From assembly GCA_916700875.1 (NCBI GenBank), contig CAKAKS010000060.1, forward strand, positions 34,372,011 to 34,436,010: a DNA stretch of 64,000 bases. Direction: 5' to 3'. How positions within the stretch are numbered: position 1 is the stretch's first letter; each line of letters begins with the position of its first letter. The notes below the pieces were generated by a model. That model worked only from the letters and a program-made list of their open reading frames with translations, had not been told where the DNA came from and did not search any database. Both the position numbers and the translations under genes were made by a program. Positions 22,700-34,800 of the stretch are shown here, piece by piece. This DNA is from Sebastes aleutianus. Lineage: Eukaryota > Chordata > Actinopteri > Perciformes > Sebastidae.

Positions 22700-25600
22700 T
22701 CTGGAGGAATGTGAATGCAAATAATCAACATGTTAACCAAACTACTGGATGCAAATGAAAAAAGGAAATTAACAAATATTCTGTGTCACTTTCGGCTCAC
22801 GGATGTTTTTGCATTCTTTTCATTACCAAGAAGGATTTAACAGGGTCGCAATAGGGCGGGGGGGGTTTTAGTGCTGCCACTCACATTTATGTGACAGGTC
22901 CTTATGGCCGCAGCACATCACAGAAATTACAGCTGGGAACTGAAGCAGACTTTCTAAATCCAATCGAGTCTAGAATTTATTGTGGCCTCTTTGGCATCTT
23001 TCCAGATTCAGATGATCCCTGAGATGCTTCTGGTAACGGCAGTCTGCCTGTCAGTCGGTCAGTCAGTCAGTCAGTCGGTCAGTCAGTCAGTCAGTCGGTC
23101 AGTCAGTTGGTCCAACACTTAAGACCATAATAACTCAACAACTATTGGATGGACTTCCATCAAATAGTCCAGACATTCATTCATGCTCCTGCAGATTTAG
23201 TTGATCCCCTTCCTGTGGCTGTCAAATTTGTAATATTTACAATGCTTTGGTTTATGGCCAATATCTTCAAAACTAATGACATTCATATCAGCCTCAGGTA
23301 TACGTTGTGTTTAGAGCTAATTAGAAAATGTTAGCATGCTTGATTGCACCACTCTCATATCCTCTGTTAAATGTGAAGCTACAGTTAGAAGCTGGTTAGC
23401 TTTGCACAACAACTATAAAAAGGGGGAAACAACTCGCCTGGCTCTCCAAACGTAACATAATGTGACACTTTATTTCTGGTTACATTACCTACTGTGTGCA
23501 GGTATGAGGAAACATATACAAAACCAATGTTCATGCTACAACAGAGAGCTATAAGAACTGTAAATCAGTCGGGTTATTATGAACCAACCAACGCAACATT
23601 TATTAACTTACATGCTTTAAAATGTGTGTGATCTAGTTGATCTCTAAACTGCAGCGATAACGTACAAAACCATTTACTTCTGAACTGTAATCAGAGGTAA
23701 TTAGAGACAGAATTAAGGGGAATAGATATGTTTAAAAAACAAGGATAAGGATAAATATAAAGAATAGCTGTATATGATATAGGAATATCTTATCTTATCT
23801 TATGTATCTGTCACAGGGGTGAACTTGTGGTTGTGACCAGGAATTAAAAACGTGTTGTTCACTTTGCAAATTTAAAAACATGTTTAAAAATAAGGTTGTA
23901 AACGGGCATAAAACTGAAGTATGATTGTTATTGAGTATGAAACATTTGGAACTCTGTTATTGTTTCTGTTTTGTTGTTGTTGTTGTTTCTGCAGCCTAAA
24001 CTACGTAGTGAATGAGCTGCCTGTTAGAATATGCTGAGTGAAAAGGTTAGGTATAATAAGCTTAAGCTTCAGCCTACACCTTTTCGGTCAAAACCTTTTG
24101 TTTCTTTTGTTTCTGTTTAGTTTCTTTCTTATCTTATTTAATGCCTTATTGTTGCCTATTCTTTATTATGTGCATTCCTTACGGAAAATTGTTAGAAAGG
24201 ACCGAAATAAATGACTACTACTACTACTGGTTTGTTTGCAGGCCTCGGCCTACCTACAGAAACTACAGTGTTGAGAGGAGTTCTGGGGGGTTTGTGTGCA
24301 GAACTAAGCTGACCGGCTGCTGCAGCTTCATTTAATGCACAAACAGGAGAGTGGTATTGATCTTCTCATCACACTCTCAGCAAGAAAGTGAATGAGCACA
24401 TTTTCCTCAATATCGAGCTATTCCTTTAATAAAAAACAATTTTGGGGCTGCCGTACTGTAACATGAGAAAATATCCCTCTCTGCGACTTGTTGCCACGAG
24501 AGGAGGAAATGTGCAGATATGCAGTAAGTAGTCCTCAATGGTGATCCTCCCGGCCCTCAGCGCATCGACACACCGACACTTCCATTTGTCCCATGAACCC
24601 GTCGTCTCACTGTTAGTCCTGATCCACTCAGAGGTGATTTGTGCATTTCAGCTTCAACACAGATGGATGAGCCCCCCCCCACCAAGGCTGTCAGTCTCAG
24701 TCAGGAAGGGACATTAAATTACCACATCCAAGGCTGTGCTCTACATGAAAGAGCCACACACATACACAAGAGCATTCACACATCCACAGATGACTGCGTG
24801 TGTGAGTGTAGTCATGCATATGTCTGCACGGCTCTAGCACATACCACACATTCATATTTTCATGTGAATATGTGAGTGGCATTTTTTGAAATCTGCATTG
24901 CATTACAGTTATTAACAAAAATTAATGACCTCAAAATGTACTCAGAAGGAAAATAATAAATCTCCATTTGGCTGTTTAGTTGCCTGGCTGGCTGAGTCGC
25001 TGGCTGAGTCGCTGGCTGAGTCGCTGGCTGGCTGGGAGAACTATGCTGACCTGGGTGCATCCAAATTAGATATTGGCATGGTTGCGTGTATTACACAGTG
25101 GGAGTGCTGCTCTGGCTCACTCACCCTGCTGCTCCAAATCTGGCCTGTGCTCAGCTCAGCAAACACAATGCAACAGCAGGGAGACAGCATCTCCTCTGTC
25201 TCATTAAGCTGCAGATAATAGCTAGACTAAAGCACAGCCCCACAGATGGGTTTTTATGTTTTTTCTCTTGAATCCTACATTTTTGTTGATTTGTCCTTTA
25301 CGCTGTCATCACGTTGGTTTTGAAGTGAGGCATCCAAAAGTGCAAAAATAAATCCCCGACTGTAAAGTGATGGGACTGTCACAACTACACATGGATGGGC
25401 CACTTTAAAGAGCTTGAATTAAAATCCACTGACATATAAACAAAGCGCATCTGATCATTCTAGTGGCAAAAACTGTGGGACATCCATCTATTCACATCAG
25501 TCACCAGCGGCACCCCCCTCGTAAATTAGTTATAGGGATGAAAGAGAGAAGAGATGGAAAGAATGCCAGAGAGCAGCGGAGGGGATGATAGAGAGCAGGA

Positions 25601-26750
25601 GTAGAGGAGAGAGGAGAGACAAAGAGAAAGGGAGGAGGTGGCCATCATATCCCTCCCCGTCTTTGATCAGCGGTCCATGGGGAGCTGAGGCAGTGCAGAT
25701 AGCTGGTCCAAAGCTCCTGAGGAACGCAGCTTCACATTCCTCCTTCGCTCTTTCCCCGCTTCTGCAAAATCACTTCTAGTCTTTCAGACCACAGCAGCTG
25801 TGAAAACACATCATGGCTTCCTACATGCCAGAGAAGACCTGGCTAATGCTCTGCAGGGCCATTGTCCTGCTGGTCCTCGTTCACTGGTGCGATTCCTCTC
25901 ATCACAAACTCTATTCTGTTACTTCATGTTGTCTATTATATTCCTATTTACGCTGACAATTATTAATTTCTCTTGTGTAACCCTCCCAACAGAAAGGTCA
26001 GAGGTCATGTTCAGCTACAGAGCAGCACTGGTGTGACTCAGGGATCCAGTGTTTTGCTCAAGGGAACCTCAGCAGGACAAATGCATGCTGATGAAGAACC
26101 AGGACCGTCCAGAGAGAGGAAGCATCAGAAGGTCTCAGAATCCAGCAGCCAGATCTGCTGGTTCTCCTTCAACAGGCATAAACAATCAATCTCTCTCTCT
26201 CAGCTGCAGGATCACCTGTCGATACAGAGACCTGAACCCTAAATCTCTGTGAAGCGTGGTCTCAGTCCACCGGCCCGCTGCCGGGATAGTTTATGGTGAC
26301 GGTGCAGTGAAGAGTCATCTACCTTTGAGTTTAAACTAACAGAACAATAAACAACAAGCGCTGGAATATAAATATAGTGTGATGAGCTAGATCACAATGT
26401 TTGTATGGCCTGCATAATTATGCTCAACACTTCGTCAGCCGAACTCCAGTTATGTTAAAAAAAACAGTGTAAATGTGAGTGATATGGTTGTTTTTATTCA
26501 GGTTATAGTCATAGACTATTTTCTTTTTTTTACTCCGACCTTATATGGAAAAAACAAAAGGGAAAAAGGGAACTCACAAAATCAGGAATATGGAGGATGT
26601 TTTTGAGAAGAGATGGAGTCTAACAGAAGGAACGCATGCAGATATATACACATGCCTGGAGGTGACCTGACATGTGAAGGCGGACGCATGTGCGTGCCCA
26701 TGTGAATGATATCACTATATCTCTCTCTATATTAACTTATTTTTTCTATT
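22700..26750. other. Intergenic stretch, no gene seen
   Basis: No coding exon recognised. It includes a CAGT/CGGT tetranucleotide tract (23051-23112), a TTATC run near 23788, a 12-bp GCTGGCTGAGTC triplication (about 24985-25030) and a purine-rich block near 25540-25640. Confidence 0.45.
23051..23112 (+). repeat. Tetranucleotide repeat (CAGT)n with phased CGGT variants
   Basis: Runs of three or four CAGT units are each followed by one CGGT, so the variant recurs at near-regular spacing. Confidence 0.9.
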
Positions 26751-26757
26751 AACTTAT

Positions 26758-26900
26758 TTGTTTATTTAATGTATTATTATTATTATTATTATTACTTTGT
26801 TTTCTTTGTATTATTATTATTATTATTTATTTTTTTTACATTTTTTTATTCTATTCTTTCTTTTTATTATTATTTTTTTCTTTTATTAATTTTATTTCAA
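26758..26900. repeat. (ATT)n and T-rich low-complexity DNA
   Basis: TTA/TAT trinucleotide runs mixed with poly-T; no other feature. Confidence 0.85.
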
Positions 26901-26991
26901 TTTTGAATGTTTTGAAGTTGTTTTCTCTAGTGTACTTCTTGTGTTCGTCTCTAAGCTCAACTACTTAAAAAATTGGTTTATCTGATCAACT

Positions 26992-28420
26992 ACCATCCTC
27001 TGTGGTGGTAGATCAGTGACCTCAGCTCTTCATCCTCTGTGGTGGTAGATCAGTGACCTCAGCTCTTCATCCTCTGTGGTGGTAGATCAGTGATCTCAGC
27101 TCTTCATCCTCTCTGTGATGGTAGATCAGTGACCTCAGCTCTTCATCCTCTGTGGTGGTAGATCAGTGATCTCAGCTCTTCATCCTCTGTGGTGGTAGAT
27201 CAGTGACCTCAGCTCTTCATCCTCTGTGGTGGTAGATCAGTGACCTCAGCTCTTCATCCTCTCTGTGGTGGTAGATCAGTGATCTCAGCTCTTCATCCTC
27301 TGTGGTGGTAGATCAGTGACCTCAGCTCTTCATCCTCTGTGGTGGTAGATCAGTGATCTCAGCTCTTCATCCTCTGTGGTGGTAGATCAGTGACCTCAGC
27401 TCTTCATCCTCTGTGTGGTGGTAGATCAGTGACCTCAGCTCTTCATCCTCTGTGGTGGTAGATCAGTGACCTCAGCTCTTCATCCTCTCTGTGATGGTAG
27501 ATCAGTGACCTCAGCTCTTCATCCTCTCTGTGATGGTAGATCAGTGACCTCAGCTCTTCATCCTCTGTGGTGGTAGATCAGTGACCTCAGCTCTTCATCC
27601 TCTCTGTGATGGTAGATCAGTGACCTCAGCTCTTCATCCTCTCTGTGGTGGTAGATCAGTGATCTCAGCTCTTCATCCTCTCTGTGATGGTAGATCAGTG
27701 ATCTCAGCTCTTCATCCTCTGTGGTGGTAGATCAGTGACCTCAGCTCTTCATCCTCTCTGTGATGGTAGATCAGTGACCTCAGCTCTTCATCCTCTGTGG
27801 TGGTAGATCAGTGATCTCAGCTCTTCATCCTCTCTGTGATGGTAGATCAGTGACCTCAGCTCTTCATCCTCTGTGGTGGTAGATCAGTGATCTCAGCTCT
27901 TCATCCTCTGTGGTGGTAGATCAGTGACCTCAGCTCTTCATCCTCTCTGTGGTGGTAGATCAGTGACCTCAGCTCTTCATCCTCTGTGGTGGTAGATCAG
28001 TGACCTCAGCTCTTCATCCTCTGTGGTGGTAGATCAGTGATCTCAGCTCTTCATCCTCTGTGGTGGTAGATCAGTGACCTCAGCTCTTCATCCTCTGTGG
28101 TGGTAGATCAGTGACCTCAGCTCTTCATCCTCTCTGTGGTGGTAGATCAGTGATCTCAGCTCTTCATCCTCTGTGGTGGTAGATCAGTGACCTCAGCTCT
28201 TCATCCTCTGTTGTGGTAGATCAGTGACCTCAGCTCTTCATCCTCTCTGTGGTGGTAGATCAGTGATCTCAGCTCTTCATCCTCTGTGGTGGTAGATCAG
28301 TGACCTCAGCTCTTCATCCTCTGTGGTGGTAGATCAGTGACCTCAGCTCTTCATCCTCTGTGGTGGTAGATCAGTGACCTCAGCTCTTCATCCTCTCTGT
28401 GGTGGTAGATCAGTGACCTC
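26992..28420. repeat. 37-bp minisatellite, about 38 copies
   Basis: Tandem units contain GGTGGTAGATCAGTGACCTC followed by AGCTCTTCATCCTCTGTG. Two recurring variants mix along the array: GTGACCTC or GTGATCTC, and CTCTGTGGTGG or the 2-bp longer CTCTCTGTGATGG. A short TATCG tandem follows at about 28421-28436. It has no unique spacers, so it is not CRISPR. Confidence 0.97.
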
Positions 28421-28601
28421 ATATCGTATCGTATCGTAAATTCGTGAGCCTGGTTTAATAGCTCAGGGCTTATGCCCTTTTCTATCCATAGGAAATGGTT
28501 GGAGGGAGGAGAGAGGAGATGGAGGAGGAGCCCAGCTGGTGCTGAGGCATCGTGGCCCACGCCCGGCCAGTTGAGGATTTTTTTTTTAATATATATATAT
28601 T

Positions 28602-28720
28602 AGGGGTGTCGCGGTATACCGGTTTTGCGGTAATCGCGGTATTAAAAACATGAAAATAGTAATATCGTGTAAATAATCAAGCCACGATATATTGTGTTTA
28701 ATTCAATTTAGCTCTTGGTT
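28602..28720. mobile_element. Left-end fragment of a hAT-like element
   Basis: Begins TAGGGGTGTCGCGGTATACC, a typical fish hAT-like terminus, and stops at a (TA)n tract beside the LINE fragment. No right end was found, so it is truncated. Confidence 0.45.
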
Positions 28721-28739
28721 TATATATATATATATATAT

Positions 28740-30640
28740 ACAGAAGAAGGCAGAGATCAACAACTGTCGTACAAGAACAACCAAGGCAAAAGCCCAACAA
28801 GAATACACAGAGGTCAACAGAAAGGTAAAGAAAAGTGCGAAGAAGGACAAGAGAAATTACATCGACAGCCTGGCTTAAGAAGCAGAAGAGGCGGCAGCAA
28901 AAGGACACATGAAAGAGCTGTACGACACCACCAAGAAGCTGTACAGCAAGACCAGACAGACAGAGCGACCAGTGAAAGACAAGGAAGGGAAGACGATCAC
29001 AGAACTAGAACAACAACAGGAGAGATGGGCAGAACACTTTGAAGAACTCCCGAACAGACCTACACCACCTAACCCTCCAGACATTCAACCTGCGGAGACG
29101 GATTTGCCCATCAACTGTGGAGAACCCACCAAGCTGGAAATTAAAAAGGCCATCACACAATTGAGGAACAACTAGGCAGCAGGACCAGACAACATTCCGG
29201 CAGAGGCGCTGAAGGCAGACATGGACACCTCCGTAGAGATGCTGCACCCACTGTTTCAGAAGATCTGGGAGAAGGAGGAAGTACCAACAGACTGGCAAGA
29301 GGGCTATCTGGTCAAGCTCCCCAAGAAAGGAGACCTGAGCAAATGCTCTAACTACAGAGGAATCATGGTTCTCTCAGTGCCAGGAAAGATTGTCAACAGA
29401 ATTCTCCTGGAACGAATAAAGAACGCTGTGGACCCACTGCTAAAAGACCAGCAAGCAGGCTTTCGGCAAAATAGATCATGCGTGGACCAGATCGCAACTC
29501 TCTGCATCATAGTTGAACAGTCATTAGAATGGAATTCTCCGCTGTACATCAACTTCATAGACTGTGAGAAGGCATTTGACAGCGTTGACAGAAGCATCCT
29601 CTGGAAACTGCTTCGATACCATGGCATTCCAGAAAACATGGTCAACATAATCAGAAACTCTTACGCAGGGATAACCTGCAGAGTTATCCATGGAGGACAG
29701 CTCACCAGAAGCTTCCAAGTGAAGACCGGCATCAGGCAAGGCTGTCTACTGTCCCCTTTCCTCTTCCTCATGGTTATCGATTGGATAATGAAGACCACAA
29801 CAGCACAGAGGAGAAACGGGATCCAGTGGACACTCACAACACAGCTAGACGACTTAGACTTTGCTGATGTCCTGGCTTTGCTGTCTCACAGTCGACAGCA
29901 GATGCAAGAAAAGACAAGAATACTGACAGACACATCATCACAAATAGGCCTCAACATCCATAAAGGAAAAAGTAAAGTACTCAAGGTCAACACAACCAGC
30001 GAAGACTCAGTGACCTTGGAGGGAACAGCACTTGAAGAAGTAGAAGCCTTTCCATACCTCGGTAGTGTCATCAATAAACAGGGCGGAACGGATGCAGATG
30101 TCAGAGCCAGAATCGGCAAAGCAACTAAAGAACATCTGGAGCTCCAAAGAAATCAGCCGGCGGACAAAGCTCAGACTCTTCAACTCCAACATCAAACCAA
30201 TACTCCTCTATGGTTCAGAGACGTGGAGGACAACCGAGACCACAATAACAAAAGTACAAACATTCATAAACAAATGCCTGAGGCGCATCTTAAACATCCA
30301 CTGGCCGGATACCATCAGCAACAATGATCTTTGGCGGAGAATAGGTCAAACACCTGTTGAAGAAGAGATCAGGAGAAGGAGGTGGGGATGGATTGGCCAC
30401 ACACTCCGGAAACCCGGTACCAGCATCACCAGGCGGGCCCTTAGATGGAACCCACAAGGCAAAAGAAGGAGAGGCCGGCCCAAGAACACCTAGCGCAGGG
30501 ACCTTAACACGGACATCAAACAGAGCGGGCTGACATGGAAACAACCGGAGAGGAAAGCCCAGGACAAAAGACTCTGGTGGACTGTGGTCAACGGCCTATG
30601 CTCCACAAAAAGGAGCGATAGGCTTTGAATGAATGAATAT
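28740..30640 (+). pseudogene. 5'-truncated LINE reverse-transcriptase pseudogene
   Basis: The frame reads through a linker region (...MKELYDTTKKLY..., WAEHFEELPNRP), then RT blocks LPKKGDLSKCSNYRGI, AGFRQNRSCVDQ, FIDCEKAFDSVDR and TGIRQGCLLSP. The C-terminal region (LYGSETWRTTETTI, GWIGHTLRKPGTSITRRAL, GKRRRGRPKNT) follows. Damage: in-frame TAA at 28876-28878, TAG at 29173-29175 and TAG at 30491-30493. A frame change near 30120 follows ARIGKA. The catalytic FADD motif reads FADV at 29860-29871. The 3' end is a short TGAA tandem near 30630. The endonuclease domain is absent. Clade uncertain (RTE-like by memory). Confidence 0.85.
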
Positions 30641-30654
30641 ATTGGTTTTTTTCC

Positions 30655-30780
30655 CTTCTTTTTTTGTTTTTTTTGTTTTTCTTCCTTTTCCTCATAACAA
30701 AATAAAATGAAATGAAATATGGATAAATCAAAACGGAGAGAAAAAAAAATTCAAGAAAAAAAAATAAAAAAATAAAATAA

Positions 30781-30835
<55 letters not shown>

Positions 30836-30900
30836 AGAAAGATCGAAAGAAAGAAAGAAAGAAAGCTTTAAACTCTTCCTCCTCCTCTTCCTCCTCTCTG
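30655..30900. repeat. Low-complexity T-rich, (AAAT)n and GAAA tracts
   Basis: Poly-T, A-rich, about 14 AAAT units (30778-30836), then AAGA/GAAA and CTC repeats. This separates the LINE from the ext1 promoter region. Confidence 0.9.
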
Positions 30901-30919
30901 GATGTGAATGGGTGCACTG

Positions 30920-31016
30920 GAAGCCCCGCCCACCTCGGATGTGACGCTGACCAATGGCAACGCACCGTGAGAACAACGTCATCATCATCATCAGTCGGTC
31001 GTCCAGCAGCAGCAGC
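30920..31016 (+). promoter_or_regulatory. ext1: Probable ext1 promoter region
   Basis: Contains a GC box CCCCGCCC (30924-30931), a CCAAT box within GACCAATGG (30951-30955), CpG-containing flanks and a TCATCATCATCA run. It sits 2 kb upstream of the ext1 start codon with no better candidate between. The start site itself is not visible. Confidence 0.4.
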
Positions 31017-31357
31017 AGCTCCTCACAACAGCTCCTGCTAGAGAGAGAGCAGCTCCACACAGCACCTCCTGCTAGAGAGAGAGCAGCTCCACACAGCACC
31101 TCCTGCTAGAGAGAGAGCAGCTCCTCACAACAGCTCCTGCTAGAGAGAGAGCAGCTCCACACAGCACCTCCTGCTAGAGAGAGAGCAGCTCCACACAGCA
31201 CCTCCTGCTAGAGAGAGAGCAGCTCCACACAGCACCTCCTGCTAGAGAGAGAGCAGCTCCACACAGCACCTCCTGCTAGAGAGAGAGCAGCTCCACACAG
31301 CACCTCCTGCTAGAGAGAGAGCAGCTCCACACAGCACCTCCTGCTAGAGAGAGAGCA
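31017..31357 (+). repeat. 34-bp tandem repeat, ten copies, ext1 upstream/leader
   Basis: The unit contains CTCCTGCTAGAGAGAGAGCAG. Two versions, AGCTCCTCACAACAG and AGCTCCACACAGCAC, alternate irregularly, with the second dominating. Confidence 0.95.
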
Positions 31358-31459
31358 GCTCCTCAGACTCTCAGTCTCTGACCCTCTGGAGGAGACATCA
31401 GCCTGCTGGCTCCATGAGGACACAAGAAAGAGGACAAGAAGGACAAGTAGTGAAGGACT

Positions 31460-31649
<190 letters not shown>

Positions 31650-31940
31650 TCAGTGTTACTCTGATGTAGCCTCTAAGCTAACAGGATGTTTCACAGGCTA
31701 GCCTCTCTGTTAGCATGTTAGCAGCTAACTAGCATGCTAACACGGATGGAGAGATTCTCTGTGTAGATTCAGTAAACAGTTTATAATGATAACTTTAATC
31801 TGTCTGTTGATGAAGTGAAGAACTGAAGTGAACTGTGTGTGTTGATGTGTAGAGCTCTAGTGGCCGTCTGGATGATCCTTTACAGAAGAGACAACAACAG
31901 TTCTAACTGACCAGCAACAAGTCTGAGACACACACTGCTA

Positions 31941-32406
31941 CTGCTGCTTAACAAGTCTGAGACACACACTGCTACTGCTGCTTAACAAGTCTCTGCTGTT
32001 TAACAAGTCTCTGCTGCTTAACAAGTCTGAGACACACACTGCTACTGCTGCTTAACAAGTCTCTGCTGTTTAACAAGACTCTGCTGCTTAACAAGTCTCT
32101 GCTGCTTAACAAGTCTCTGCTGCTTAACAAGTCTCTGCTGCTTAACAAGTCTGAGACACACACTGCTACTGCTGCTTAACAAGTCTCTGCTGCTTAACAA
32201 GACTCTGCTGCTTAACAAGTCTCTGCTGCTTAACAAGACTCTGCTGCTTAACAAGTCTCTGCTGCTTAACAAGTCTCTGCTGCTTAACAAGTCTGAGACA
32301 CACACTGCTACTGCTGCTTAACAAGTCTCTGCTGCTTTAACAAGTCTCTGCTGCTTAACAAGACTCTGCTGTTTAACAAGTCTCTGCTGCTTTAACAAGT
32401 CTCTGC
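31941..32406 (+). repeat. 18-bp tandem array (CTGCTGCTTAACAAGTCT), upstream of ext1
   Basis: About 20 copies of the 18-mer, periodically lengthened by a GAGACACACACTGCTA insert. Open frames on the minus strand (repeating L-V-K-Q-Q and L-L-S-S-R-D) come only from the multiple-of-three period. Confidence 0.95.
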
Positions 32407-32947
32407 TCATCTACTGCTACTGTTGGTATTAGTTAACATCTAGCTGAACAGTAGCACCCTGGTGAACATGAGTACAGTAGTAAACTAGTAGAGTAGTACA
32501 GTCTAGGTAATGTTATACAGAGGAAGGTAGGAGCTACTTTAACGTTAGATCCTCGTTTCTGAGCAGATCGAGTCTGTTTAAGAGGAGAAACTGATGTCAG
32601 TTAGTCAATACAACTGTTGAGGAAGAGGAGGAGGGGAGAGGAGGAGGAGGAGGAAGAGAGGAGTAGAGAGGAAGAAAAGGAGGAGGAAGACTAGGAGGAA
32701 GAGGAGAAGAGAGGAGGAGGAGAGGAAGACTAGGAGGGGAGGAGGAGGAGGAGGAGGAGGTGATGAACATTGTAAGTCGCCCACATGCTCTGGATGAGTT
32801 CCCGGCCCTGTGAAAGGCATCCCGAGCAGCAGCAGGTGGGAAGATGGCGGAGGATCGTCCCCGCAGCAGGAGGTGGTGCTGAAACCTCAACTGGTGGACG
32901 TGTTGTTGGATTTATCTCCGGACATCTTATCTCAGATCGTAGGACAC

Positions 32948-33903
32948 ATGCAGGCCAAAAAACGGTACTTAACTCTGTTCTCCGCCGGCGCGTGTCTCAT
33001 CCTGTTGTTCTGTTTTGGGGGGATACCTGTCCCGCTGTCCTCCAGACGGGGCCCAGGTCCCGGCCGGCGCGATGATGACCGCGGCCTCGCCGGTTCTCAT
33101 CCCGGGGCGCGGTGGCGTGGCTTCCCAGGATCCCTGCAGCCCTTCAGCCGCTGGGACCAAGACAATCACAATGAACACATATCTCCCCGACAGAAGAGGG
33201 ACGCCAACACAGGCGTGTACACCGGGAGACGCTGCAGGATGGAGTCCTGCTTCGACTTCTCCCTGTGCCAGAGGAACGGATTCAAAGTTTACGTGTACCC
33301 GCAGCAGAAAGGGGAGAAGATGTCAGAGAGTTATCAGAACATATTATCCTCTATTGAAGGATCCATGTTCTACACACCTGACCCGGGACAGGCCTGCCTG
33401 TTCGTCCTGAGTTTGGACACTCTGGACCGGGACCAGCTTTCACCCCAGTACGTGCACAACCTGAAAGCGAAAGTCCAGAACCTTCATCTGTGGAACGGGG
33501 GCAAAAACCACATCATCTTCAACTTATACTCCGGCACCTGGCCGGACTACACGGAAGACCTCGGCTTCGACATCGGCCTCGCCATGCTGGCCAAGGCCAG
33601 CATCAGCACCGAGAACTTCAGACCCAACTTTGACGTTTCTATCCCCCTTTTCTCTAAAGAACACCCGAGGACAGGAGGGGAAAGGGGCTACTTGAAACAC
33701 AACACCATCCCCCCTTTTAGGAAGTACATGCTTGTTTTTAAGGGGAAGAGGTACCTAACGGGAATCGGTTCAGACACTAGAAACGCTTTATATCATGTCC
33801 ATAACTCGGAGGATGTGGTCCTCCTCACCACCTGCAAGCACGGGAAGGACTGGCAGAGGCACAAAGATGCACGCTGTGATAAAGACAACACAGAGTATGA
33901 CAA
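32948..33903 (+). CDS. ext1: Exostosin-1, coding exon 1
   Basis: EXT1 is a type II Golgi/ER glycosyltransferase that, with EXT2, polymerises the GlcA-GlcNAc backbone of heparan sulfate. The exon encodes MQAKKRYLTLFSAGACLILL, giving a short cytosolic tail and a single membrane anchor. A Pro/Gly/Arg-rich stem follows, then HISPRQKRDAN, and the exostosin domain opens at CRMESCFDFSLCQRNGFKVY. Downstream come LYSGTWPDYTED, NFRPNFDVSIPLFSKEHPRT and GKRYLTGIGSDTRNALYHVH, nearly identical to mammalian EXT1. The exon ends GACAA followed by donor GTAAGT. It is 956 nt, against 962 in human as I recall. It joins exon 2 in phase. The Kozak context is weak (C at -3), and an upstream in-frame open stretch has no ATG, so I start here. 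Which teleost paralogue (a, b or c) is not resolved. Confidence 0.96.
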
Positions 33904-34336
33904 GTAAGTACCATCCACTTGTTAATTGTTGTCTCAGCTTTTCACTTCACACCAAACAGTTGCTGTATCGGTCTGGGTTATTTCTCCCACTATGTTTTGT
34001 CAGTATTGTTTTACTGCTTCAGCTCACACTCTAAGACACTCAGTCCATCTCCGATGATGACGAGGTAAGTGTTGAGTGAACGTTTTGACAGAACATCTGT
34101 TTCCTCCTTGGATTGCTTACAAGATGGGCTCTGTAACCATTGGATACCGTAGTCCACTCACACAGTATGTTAAATTGGCACGGGTCTGATTAGGTCCATG
34201 TCCCTACAACACTCATTCATTACAATGGTAAATATTTTTCAGTTTTCGGGTCATGTATTGTTGCCGCCTCAGGCAAGAGCCTCAGGCCTGGCATGTCATA
34301 ATTTTGTCATTATACTTCCCAGAGATGAGTCAGTAT

Positions 34337-34800
34337 TAGGGATGTTAATAATTAACCGTTAACCGACATTAAGTATTTTAACCGATTAACGCTATGGGTT
34401 AAAACGGTTAAAAGAAATGTTAATAATCCACTCAAAAACTGAGGCGGAGCCGGAGTTGCAGGAAACAGGAAGCTGGCTCCGGTCTCTCCAGCTCGCTTAA
34501 GAGGAGCGGAGGAGTTGTAGTTTCGTAGCATTTATTCACCGACAAATAAACTGTACACACACTGCTACACCTACGATCACAGCTAGAATGCCACCAACAA
34601 CCTCACACTCACCACCAACACACACACGCGGTCGCCAAAGTTACGCAGACTACGTGTGTGGCGGCGAGCACGAAGCCTCCGGCAATGCCAGGGCTGCTAA
34701 CGTAGCACAAACACACACACTGTTTGTTGGACACTCGCTAAAGTTCCCTTTTCCTAGATTTCTTTTTGCACATCTGATTTCCTCAACACCAGTAGAAACG
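34337..34800. mobile_element. hAT-like fragment in ext1 intron 1
   Basis: The left end TAGGGATGTTAATAATTAAC, with TTAACCG repeats just inside, is typical of a fish hAT-like family. Internal sequence continues to about 34800, but no matching right end or target duplication was found. Confidence 0.45.

Noticed and set aside
26992..28420. CRISPR-like appearance of regular direct repeats
   Set aside because: Units are contiguous without unique spacers and the window is a vertebrate genome; it is a minisatellite.
15700..31016. Shared bidirectional promoter for washc5 and ext1
   Set aside because: The two candidate promoters are about 15 kb apart, with separate GC/CCAAT and E-box motifs.
31972..32305. 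Minus-strand open frames with repeated LVKQQ and LLSSRD
   Set aside because: They are translations of the 18-bp tandem array, which is open because its period is divisible by three.
32810..32947. N-terminal extension of EXT1 in the same frame
   Set aside because: The open stretch begins at a GTG, not ATG, and shows no similarity to EXT1. The conserved N-terminus MQAKKRY starts at 32948.
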